A stretch of DNA of 64,000 nucleotides, taken from Bolinopsis microptera. Lineage: Eukaryota; Ctenophora; Tentaculata; Lobata; Bolinopsidae. How positions within the stretch are numbered: position 1 is the stretch's first letter; each line of letters opens with the position of its first letter. Made by a program: the position numbers and the translations under genes. The notes below the pieces were generated by a model. It ran no database searches, had not been told where the DNA came from, and worked only from the letters and a program-made list of their open reading frames with translations. The DNA lies in assembly GCF_026151205.1 (NCBI RefSeq), contig NC_087078.1, positions 6,465,675 through 6,529,674 of the forward strand, in the 5' to 3' direction. This document shows, in pieces, positions 54,874-64,000 of this stretch.

Positions 54874-55822
54874 ATTAGGATCAAACTTAGATGAAATACA
54901 CTTGGAATTTTACGGAGATGAATTTGATTTTACGAGGACTAAAAACCGATTGAATTGACCTGATAAAACTTTAAAGCTGGAATATCGTTTATGTTAACTA
55001 TAATATTGTGTCTGCAATGTGTTATGTCGATTCATAGCAGGTTTTAAAGCTCGTTGTTACCATCGAGTCATAAATAATTTTAGTCCGAATTTAGAGATTT
55101 TGTGAAATTTTTAATAGATTCGTGATCGTGAATACATTGTACAGCTATTTTTGAAGACAGATAGGTTTTTATTATTAAAATTTGCATGTTCTGATTATTA
55201 TATAGATACAATTTTTCGTCGAGATATTCTTGTAACGATCGACAGAGTAAAGCTGTCCAGTGATTGAAATTGTGAATTTCAGAGCGGAATTGATAGTTAA
55301 TAAGCATTTTTGTCAAGAAGTTGACCTCAGGCCACCAACTGTCAGCAATTTAGCAATAGATTTTGCATGACTAATCTAAGATATTGTAAAGTGCATGTGT
55401 CTGATTACAAGTTTGTTCACACTTTGAAAAAATCTCAGTTTTACTTGCTTAACTGATCCCTCTGAAAACACAATGAAACAATGGAATTATACCGGAAATA
55501 GGTATTGGTCACGTATTTTATTTCCGGTCAATATGTCATGAAAATATCAATCACGGTTTGGATATCAAGTTCATTCAACAATCAGTCCTATAATTTTAAA
55601 ACCATTAGACGAAATTTATGAACATTCCTCAGTCCTCACTGTATTTTCTTCTTCACTATATTACATTATCACTTTTTGGAAAATTTGTACCACCCACTTC
55701 CTCTCCATAATCAGTTTTACTCGTGGCTAATGTGTCGAAATAGCGTGATCATTTAGAATACCCCCTCTGCAGTCAACAAAACACCGAATAAGTCACCGCA
55801 GTATTAACAGGCATGAACTTGA
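54874..55822. other. Convergent intergenic spacer
   Basis: 3' ends of the 377-residue-protein gene and the proline-rich gene face each other here. AT-rich; no gene seen. Confidence 0.5.
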
Positions 55823-58800
55823 TTAGAATTTTATCTTTGGTTTAGGGGGTATTCTGGGAGGTAGAAACGGCAAGGTAGGATGGTCGGGGGCGTCCGTCAG
55901 ATCTGTGTTAGCGTATATTTCCTCGTCCTCCTCCATCTGAAATCATTTATAGTTTAATTGTAACATTTTGAGAAATCCGTCAGCTCACTTCAAGGACAGA
56001 AAGATCTTTTTGGGGAGCTGAGGAGAACAAAGTATGTAAATTTCACATCAATCACAGTCAGCCGCTTTAACATGGTTAACTACCATCCTGTACGTTGGCT
56101 TGTTTATCATATAAGCGGGATGGAAAGAACTTATCTCATTTCATTTCATTTCATAGCTTGTGCCTCTTATAAACAACCTGTGCGCTAGTTCAATCGTGTT
56201 AGCAACGCATCATACCTTAAACTATATACTTCAGATTCACTTTATTTGCATATTCCGGCTGTTGTTTGCATAATTATACTCACATTACTTGCAAATTCAG
56301 ACTTTTATTTGCATATTTTGACTCACGTTGTTTGCATATTCTGGCTGTTCGCTGTACTCATCATTGAACTCGTCTATATCGTTATATATAGAATCGTCAT
56401 CTTCTACTGTTACCGGAGGACCTGACAAGATATAAAGTCTTTAATGGTTTTCGGCAGAATCGATCGTAATATATGTGAAATATATAAATATGTGAAATTT
56501 TCAAAGATTCCTGACAGTCGAGATGTCATAATGTCTAGTCACACTCTACAAGATAAATTGCAACTTAATAATTAAACATGTACAATTACAGGGTAGTGTA
56601 CAAAGAAATACCAAATATGGTCGTATATACAAAGAAGTAATCAAGTATTAAGGCTTTGACCCTATTTTCACGTACCATCAGTCGGCCTTGCTGGTTTAAC
56701 TTTCTCCGGTTTCTGCCACCCAAACTTAATCCCTCCGCTCGATTTTGTGGAAGAGGGTTCTTTTGGCTTTTTTACTGGAGCAGGGGTAGGAACAGAAGTT
56801 GGTCGTGAAGTAGGCGCCGGAGTTGGGCGACCAGTTGGGGCAGGAGTTGGGCGGCCTGTCGGGGCAGGCGTAGGGCGACCTGTTGGGGCAGGCGTAGGGC
56901 GGCCTGTTGGGGCTGGGGTTGGGCGAGACGAAGGGGTGGGAGTTGGTCGGCTGACAGATGTTGGATGAGCCGAGTGAATAGTGGGAGCAGGGGTGGGAGC
57001 TTTGGGTCGTCCACTAGGTGCAGAAATGAGGGTTATAGGTCGCCCACTTGGTGTTGGGACGGGAGAGGGTACAGCAGGGCGCCCCGAGGGAGCAGGAGTT
57101 GGACGGCCCGGAGAAGCTGGGACAGGTCTGCTTGGAGCACTGGTCTGAACTTCAGCGATATTCTCCATCGGAGGTGGCCCATCCACTCTGAAATTTTGAA
57201 TTGCGTGATTTTGATTATCAAGTATGATCATTCGCTAACATTCGAACTCTTCACAGCAGTTTAAAAACTGTTACAGTAAGTTTTTGAGTTATACACACTG
57301 CAGTGTACAGCTGCAGTGTGTATAAACTACAGATTAATAATTCGTACCAGATGCACTGTTAATCAGCTGCTGGAATGCAAAGGGAGCTGATTTTTGAAGG
57401 TAGCCATAGTTTTAGAAGGCTACCGGACAACTTCACCCAATTTATCCTTTTCCTTAACTGGGTAGCTTGAGAAATTAATTATAATTAGTTTACCTAGTTA
57501 ACTTTGGAACGACGGTTCTTTTGCGATAGTGTAACTGTAAACGCAATAACTAGCGCTGCATAGCGCTAGATGGCGCGATCAAGCGCCAACTAGCGCGACA
57601 ATTTCACCCAATCACAATGCTGGCAAGCATGACCGTGCCTCTTATATTCACAATACTATTTATTTTTAACCCCTTTACTATTTACCCCCTTTACTATTTA
57701 CCCCCTTGACTTTTATACCCCCTTTACTATTATACCCCTTTATTGTTTTTCAGGCATTAAGACTCATCGAAAGTAGTTCAGCAGGTATATTTATATTCAA
57801 AACATTCTAATTTAATGTTAAATATGACAGGAATAAGAAATAGTTATGTAAAGGTTTTTAAGAAATTTGCGCAAAATACGCGCCAGCATGTTATACGAAA
57901 TTTGGTAAAAACCCCAAAATCGCCATATTCAGGTGCCTTGAAAACCATGTTAAAATTGTGTTAGAGATCTGAAAATTTGCAGGGCGTCTAGACGTTGACC
58001 AAATCGACTGCAAAAAAAGTTTCAAGTTTCAGGAGCATCGGGAAATGGGTTTTCTAGAACCCCTGTTTTACGACAGATTGTCGGGACATATACAGATAAT
58101 ATACATATATATTCAGGGATAGACGCTTTGCCAGTCAATTATAGGCTATATTCAGGTGTCCGTATATTCAGAAGCTTTAAAGATACAGCCATCTCGGACC
58201 ACAGGTCTTGAAGATAATTGTTTAGACTTTAGTTTACATTATATTAAAAAGTAATTTAACGTCATCATTACCACTTGATGACGTCATCAAGTTAACCATT
58301 TAAAAAACCTGTTTTTTTACAAAGTAATCACTTTTAAAATCGATTTTACGCCATTAAAGAGTAATTTTATTCAAAATTTGAGGGCATAATGAAGTTAGAT
58401 AATTGTTTAAGCATTCTGAAAATCTACCGGAAAGTTTCCCTACCTTGCTCCTTCATAAAGATATTTGCCATTGAAGTTAGTGATTTTTTGAAGAATTATT
58501 TTATAAAAACTTCAATTTTGCGATTTAGTATTCTCTGGTGTTGGGCTATCCCTTGAGTTGTGGAGCTCAGTTCTGCTTCTTATAGGTATAAATTGTGCAT
58601 TAGGCTAGTTTTAAAGTTAAAAATCGAAAAGATGCACACGTGGGGACACGCCCAAATTGATTAAAAATTGCTAAAATCACTGAAAATTGCTGTTTTTACC
58701 ATTTTCTGTAAACTTTGGTGTGCCGTGGTGATTACAGTTCTACTTGAAATACTTTAAAACTTTGCATGCTTATCAAACTATATATAAAACACCAACACGC

Positions 58801-61643
58801 AAAAATTTACGGCGATTCAATATTGGATGCGCACGCAACGTCCGCTCATAGTTTGCACGTGCGAAAGGTGATAATTTTGCTCATTCGTTGTTCGTGATTT
58901 CGAACAAATTTTGCTTTACCACGACAGTTCAATGTCATTATATATAAATTTAATGCCAACTTGAATGAGTATAAAGTGGCAAATTCAGTCAGTGATCGAC
59001 CCAATGCTTACCCAAACACAAGGAAATGTTTTCAAAGGAAAAATTTCGAAATCGTTGAAACTTCCTTCTTATTAATGAAGATATCAGTTTATACATTATA
59101 TTTCGACTTTATAAAGTACCCTGACATTAATCAAAAAGAGATGATATTTGACCAAAACCCATAATCATGGGTAGAGTGGACCGTTGCCAGTATCTCTCTT
59201 TCCCAAACAAAAGGAAATGATATTAATTTTATTGACCGTTTTCAAATGCAAAATGATACCGAGAATGAAATCGGTAGCTCGCTTTTCCCATTCATTTACA
59301 ATTGCAAATGTAATAGATTAAGAAGAACTACCATACCCGAAGATAGCTGTACTCGGCAATAAAGATTCAATTAACTTCAGCTAATTCACTAACTACCACC
59401 CTTATCCCGAAATACTAGGTAACGACCCGAACGCAACCCAAATAGATTATTACAGCATACAGTGATCGATGTAATTTATCGAAACCTATTACAATTCGTA
59501 TAACTATAAGCCGTGAATGAATGGGAAAAGCGAGCGACCGATTTCATTCTCGGTATCATTTTGCATTTGAAAACGGTCAATAAAATTAATATCATTTCCT
59601 TTTGTTTGGGAAAGAGAGATACTGGCAACGGTCCACTCTACCCATGATTATGGGTTTTGGTCAAATCATCAATAGAAATTTAGAGTTCACTTATATTACA
59701 CGGACACTCCTTATGTAGTTTTCGAAACATCTGAGCTGTATAACAAGCGTACTAAGATCACGTGACGTCTCAGGTGCATTTCCAGCACGAGATCTAAGCT
59801 AACAACTTAACAAGCATACCGGCGTACGTGCGTTCAGGAAGCATGCCAAAAAAAGGATGCGATCCAAAGCATCAAGAGGTTGTCGTAAAATTATCATAAT
59901 ATGACCTGGGTGAAGTTGTCGTTTTGGGATTTAAGCTGATTGGGTACCCTATTAACTGTGTGTGAACTAGGTCAAATTGGGTGAAGTTGTCGGTCACCCA
60001 ACACTATCAAAGAGTCACGACCAGTGTAGAAGCCAATTAACTAGGTATAGATATATTAAACCAGTTTCCCTATTGCAATGTTTAATTGTTGTATTTACTT
60101 AACATTTCAATCAGTTTCGCAAATTTCTTCAGTTATTTCAGTTGAGTGATTGCGGAACGGACATAATTTGAACTGACATTAAAATGAAGGCTGGAAGACA
60201 TTCAAAACCATTAAAAATCCGAAATTTTTTCATATTTTTGAGCGTTTTTTTGTTCAACTAAACATCGGTGAGCCGTGAGGTATAACAGAACCGTATAAAA
60301 TGAGTACCGTGTAATCTCTATGCGATGTTTGTTGTCTTGAGATTTCTTCTTAATCAGAGGAAGATGAAACCCCTCCTTCTTCTTTTTCTCCTGTTTAATT
60401 AACTCCTCTGGTTTCTTGATCTCCATCAGATTAGCTTTCTTTAGATTGCTCAGCTCCTTAACGTTATCCGGACTAATTTTACCTTCCTGTTAAAAGTAAA
60501 CGTATTGGGGACTCAAGGCTAACTTAATGCTTAGCTATAGTTGGGTCAAACTCTTCCGTTAAATAGTTTGGGAGATTAAAGTGGCCCAAGGGAAACAACC
60601 CAAAAATAGTCTAAACGGTTAGTGGATCTACTTCTAGTGATCTATCACAACTGGGCTATAAGTTTAAGGATAGCAATAGCATATCAATTTTCAAGGCGCC
60701 CCATAATCACTCTTTTAAAACTCTCATCTGCCGTTTGAAATAAATTCAGCAGATGGGTACGAGACGCAAGCTGATTTCATGATGGCAGGCGAATTAAGGG
60801 ATTGATCATTACGATCATTAGTATTTTTTAAAAGTTTTAAAAGAGAGGTTGGGCCAAGATAGCCCACGAGAGGATAGCATTGAGATGTTCTACCTACCTC
60901 TGGGGTGTGGCAACCCTGGGGAAGGTTGCCGGTGAAATCAGAGTGAATTGTGGAGGATGGTGTAAAAAGTAACATGATCAGTCAAGATGATACGCTAAAG
61001 TGCCAGATGGGTTTGGAAAAGTAAAATGAGACGAGACAGCTTATGAGTCAATACTCTAAGATCATTAGTATGTATTTCAATTTCTTTCAAATATTTACAA
61101 ATTCGCTTTTATTTTTGCCCAATATCTGACTTAATCTTAATATTAATAATGAATAAGGTACTAATGTATTAGGGACTAATGTATTAAAGGTTTCTGGTGT
61201 ATTACAAATTTCCAAAACTTTCAAACAATCAGTCCTCACAATGACCTCAAACTAGTTTTCTGAATATCTAAATTATTAACATTATTCGTAAGATTGATAT
61301 TTTCTGAATCACATAATCTCCAGATAAACCCGAGCTCTATACCTATTGTCTTTATTCACTTACAGTTACATATAGTGTTACACAACATATTTGTCTCTGT
61401 TCCTCCCACGATATCAGGAAAACAGAAAGCAGCGCATATTTAGAATGGGTCCATAAGAACAAAGGAATATATCAAGTTAAACTGTATTGAACCTAATTCA
61501 ATACGGTTTCAGATCATGATAATAAATTTGGTGATCAGTACACTTACAGAGGTTTTATTTTGCTGTTGTATCTGTTTGAACACTGACCCGTTAAAATCTG
61601 CTATTGCTGAACCTCTTGCTCCGAGACCGATGAGTATTATCAT
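55823..61643 (-). CDS. Proline-rich, tyrosine-motif scaffold-like protein
   Basis: Exons 61643-61548, 60486-60308, 57187-56676, 56421-56327, 55936-55823; phases agree, 331 residues if the ATG at 61643 is the start. The N-terminus MIILIGLGARGSAIADFNGS is hydrophobic but short; an upstream exon cannot be excluded. Next is a Lys/Glu helix (LKKANLMEIKKPEELIKQEK), then a long Pro-rich region with five GRPTPAPT repeats and other SGRP/PSP motifs, then GGIKFGWQKPEK, an acidic segment with SIYNDIDEF and YSEQPEYANN, and an end with EEIYANTDL and LPPRIPPKPKIKF. YxND/YANT sites and PPxxP/PPKPK motifs suit SH2 and SH3 partners, as in immune-type adaptors such as FYB/ADAP, though homology is not shown. Confidence 0.72.
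56805..56935 (-). repeat. Coding 24-bp minisatellite (GRPTPAPT)
   Basis: Five tandem units in the proline-rich exon, nearly identical in DNA and protein; a hot spot for length variation. Confidence 0.9.
57655..57750. repeat. Short tandem repeat of ccccctttactattta type
   Basis: About five imperfect units within an intron of the proline-rich gene. Confidence 0.7.
59146..59665. mobile_element. Fold-back element with about 155-bp arms (520 bp)
   Basis: Left arm from atttgaccaaaacccataat, through ggaccgttgccagtatctct and aaatgataccgagaatgaaa, is mirrored as its complement from about 59515 to 59665 with very few mismatches. The 200-bp centre is unique and AT-rich. No coding capacity. In the same intron as the previous repeat. 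Confidence 0.88.
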
Positions 61644-62119
61644 TAGAATATCGTCATTAAAGTGGTGTGGTGTGTAGATCAAAAGCCTCGTGGAGGAAAA
61701 GACACATTTTACATCAAAGGTTCACCCCCTTTATAACACTGCCCGACCGGCGACCTCTAAACATAAACATAAAATGCTCGCTCGCTCGTACGATATTAAA
61801 TTGCACCGCTACAAAACACTGCCACTTCCTGACTGTCAGGGTTAAGTATAATTGGAATTTCTTGCCCAACATCGCCAGTCGCCACGAGTATGTTATAAAC
61901 AGCGGAGATAAAGATAGCCGATAAACTACGAGCCTTAATTAACAAACCAGAAATGGTTTTGCTTCGAGTATACCTGATAACCCGCCGGAGTTTACTTCTT
62001 AGGACCGGTTTAGTTTCAGCGTGTTGGTTAGTTTCCGGGCCGGTCCAGCAGTGTGGCAGCTTTAATGTGTATAACATAGTGTTTATAATTAAGTAATTAG
62101 TGTCAGGTGTTTTATTTAC
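61644..62119. other. Spacer between two minus-strand transcription units
   Basis: No exon recognised. It may contain the promoter of the proline-rich gene, or be an intron if the two sets of exons belong to one gene. Confidence 0.4.
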
Positions 62120-64000
62120 CTGTTTGCTTTCATTATTTTGTTCGACATCCATGCGGTAGGTCTTAATTTTTATAATAACTAATTTTATAGAATTATTGCT
62201 ATTAGCGATTTTACAGCTATTTTAGACTGCGATTACGTGTGACTAACATTAACTGCTCTTTTCTGTTTATCTTACAGTTACTCTGAGAGGTTTTCTTCAA
62301 TAAATTAAACAACCATATAAGGTAACATGATAACACTACCATATAAGGTAGTTGTACCTGTCCGTTAGCCACGTTTACCCCAGTCCAGACTCTCCCAGTC
62401 TGAGCGGTTATGCTCAGTTTGTCTCCCATCCCTAAAGTCAGGTATCCGTTACCTCCGGGGTAATTCTGAGAAGTGAGGGATGTTAGTTTGCTTCGAATTT
62501 TATTACCTTTGGTTAAATTATTATGACGGGCATATATCCGAGGTTTAATTAATGGTCAAGGACTTAAATATGGCAGTATTTCTATAACTATTCGCCAAAA
62601 TAATGTGAAAGTAATTCAAAGTATATTGGTTCATTATTTTCCAGCTTTTATTGAGGACAGATTAAGCTTTCATAATCATTTGTTTATAACTGCAAACTAA
62701 TAAGTGCTACTATCGTAAAAACTGTAATATAATAATCCTTAAGCTGGCTGTGATCTTAAACAAAATGAGTAATAACTAGCCGTGATGGATACGTGAGTAA
62801 AGTCGGTCGATTCCGCCAACTTCACCCTTGCTTTCCCATCTTCCTGAGAAACATATTGATTGAAATCTGTTCCGTTGCACTTTCACGTTATCAACCTACA
62901 AGAAGTAATCTACGAGAGGTTTAGAAATCGATCAAGAGAAATCTTTTGAAGTAACTAAAGATCCACAAATATATAGGGAGTAGCTGATTTGATTAAACGC
63001 AGCATTCACGTTATCATGTATTCATGGATAAGCTGCAGTTCGTAAGGCAGTGCTTCATATAACAACTTCTACAGGTCAACATACAAACTGTTGTACTCCT
63101 TCAAAGGTCAGGGTGCTGTTTTCTTTGCTGAGTTTGCCCAACATCTTAGCGTCTCTCATGTACTTCTTCTTGCCAAGATTGTCCACCTTTGTTTTGAGAG
63201 GAGCGAAGAGGAGACTCTTGTCAAGGTCTATGTAGGTTACCTTACTGTTCTTTCTCTGGGAGTTTATGTAGGCAATGTTATTGATTTTTCTAGATGCAGG
63301 ATTGATATATTTTCAATTAAATTGTAATCAAGTCATCTGATCAGTACCACCACTATCATCAAATTAAATTAATTACACAGGGCCATGAAACAAGTAATAT
63401 TCACCGTACACTATTACTACTCTACAAGTGGTCGTCATTATAAATGAACCATGTTGCTGACTAATCTGGATATTGTAAAGTATTACCCCTCCCTCTTCCC
63501 TCTTATCCCTCCTTACCCTCCACCCTCCCTCTCCCCTCTTATCCCTCCTTACCTCCACCCTCCCTCTCCCCTCTTATCCTTCCTAATTACCCTCCGGCCT
63601 CCACCCTCCCTCTCCCCTCTTATCCCTCCTTACCCTCCACCCTCCCTCTCCCCTCTTATCCCTCCACCCTCCCTCTTCCCTCCTTACCTCCTTACCTCCT
63701 TACCTCCACCCTCCCCTCCCCTCTTATCCCTCCTTAGTCCTTACCCTCCACCTTCCCTCTCCCCTCTTATCCCTCCTTACCCTCCACCCTCCCTCTCCCC
63801 TCCTCCCCAACTAAAAATGTTTACTACAACAGTCTCACAGTTTAGTAACTTTACCTACATTAGTAGTAATAGCAGAGAAAAGCTCGTCAATCTGAGCGGC
63901 GTGCCTAAAATTCGGTTCCGTACTAACAGTGACACGTGCAGCATCTATCCAGCTAATAGCTAGGTCTTGTGAGTTTGTTTTGTTCAAGGCGTAGGCACAG
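62120..64000 (-). CDS. 3' part of an unidentified gene with an SH3-like exon (runs off the edge)
   Basis: Exons: window edge 64000-63855 (AYALNKTNSQDLAISWID, then VTVSTEPNFRHAAQIDELFS), 63240-63085 (TYIDLDKSLLFAPLKTKVDN, then LGKKKYMRDAKMLGKLSKEN), 62843-62793 (EDGKARVKLAESTDFTH), 62465-62358 (NYPGGNGYLTLGMGDKLSIT, then GRVWTGVNVANG) and 62161-62120. Phases agree from the second exon on; the first join does not, so an exon is missing or the second extends to about 63289. The 62465 exon has the look of an SH3 core (LxxGDxLxI...W.G.N...G). Whether this unit joins the proline-rich gene downstream is open: such a join would give an SH3 plus Pro-rich scaffold. Confidence 0.55.
63485..63809. repeat. 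CT-rich minisatellite (ccctccctctcccctcttat)
   Basis: Imperfect units of about 30-36 bp, one strand almost purely pyrimidine, within an intron of the edge gene. The open frame across it is an artefact of composition. Confidence 0.9.

Noticed and set aside
60724-60975. 83-codon minus-strand frame
   Set aside because: It looks like repeat-derived sequence, has no splice fit with its neighbours and matches no family.
63451-63963. Plus-strand proline/serine/leucine frame of 170 codons
   Set aside because: It follows a CT-rich minisatellite; the minus strand holds a better exon over its right part.

Overview
The window is animal nuclear DNA: AT-rich, with many spliceosomal introns (GT..AG), animal-specific families (a DSL/EGF-type receptor pair, a CEP72/LRRC36-type protein, an HSPA4/Hsp110 chaperone), non-LTR retrotransposons, many short inverted-repeat DNA elements and an interstitial block of the metazoan telomere repeat. 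The gene style fits an early-branching or other invertebrate metazoan, possibly a cnidarian. That placement is inference; nothing here names the species.

Layout. 1-6.5 kb: two tandem minus-strand genes for one-pass membrane proteins with a DSL-like domain, EGF-like repeats and tyrosine-rich tails. Between them lies a third, dead copy split by a LINE 3' fragment; 3' of the first gene are decayed duplicates of its own 3' end. 7-8 kb: a TTAA-flanked inverted-repeat element. 8.2-13.6 kb: a plus-strand CEP72/LRRC36-like gene, with a small TATA-driven secreted-protein gene nested on the opposite strand inside one intron. 13.6-19 kb: a dead non-LTR element with RNase H remains, repeats, and a full-length LINE with one open 1,033-codon frame. 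19.4-28.2 kb: a minus-strand CNBD2-like cyclic-nucleotide-binding gene; one intron holds a 2.8-kb TTAA element swollen by purine-rich minisatellites. 28-33 kb: mostly non-coding, with two solid exons of an unidentified minus-strand gene. 33.5-43.7 kb: a 19-exon HSPA4 gene and, head-to-tail upstream, an intronless BCCIP gene. 43.9-49.4 kb: a near-perfect 749-bp palindrome, LINE remains and GC-rich structured repeats. 49.4-54.9 kb: a complete nine-exon gene for a 377-residue protein of unknown family, carrying a telomere-repeat MITE in intron 1. 55.8-61.6 kb: a proline-rich, tyrosine-motif protein that looks like a signalling scaffold. 62.1-64 kb: the 3' part of an unidentified gene with an SH3-like exon, running off the right edge.

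Exons were joined by hand from splice consensus and reading phase; exon lengths were checked against codon counts, so most junctions should be right to the base, but none is supported by transcript data. Themes: (1) receptor-like DSL proteins with phosphotyrosine-type tails and, far downstream, a scaffold with YxN/YxD-type tyrosines; (2) centrosome/cilium-type genes (CEP72-like, CNBD2-like); (3) an unusual density of fold-back DNA elements, three of which share TTAA plus G/C-run ends.
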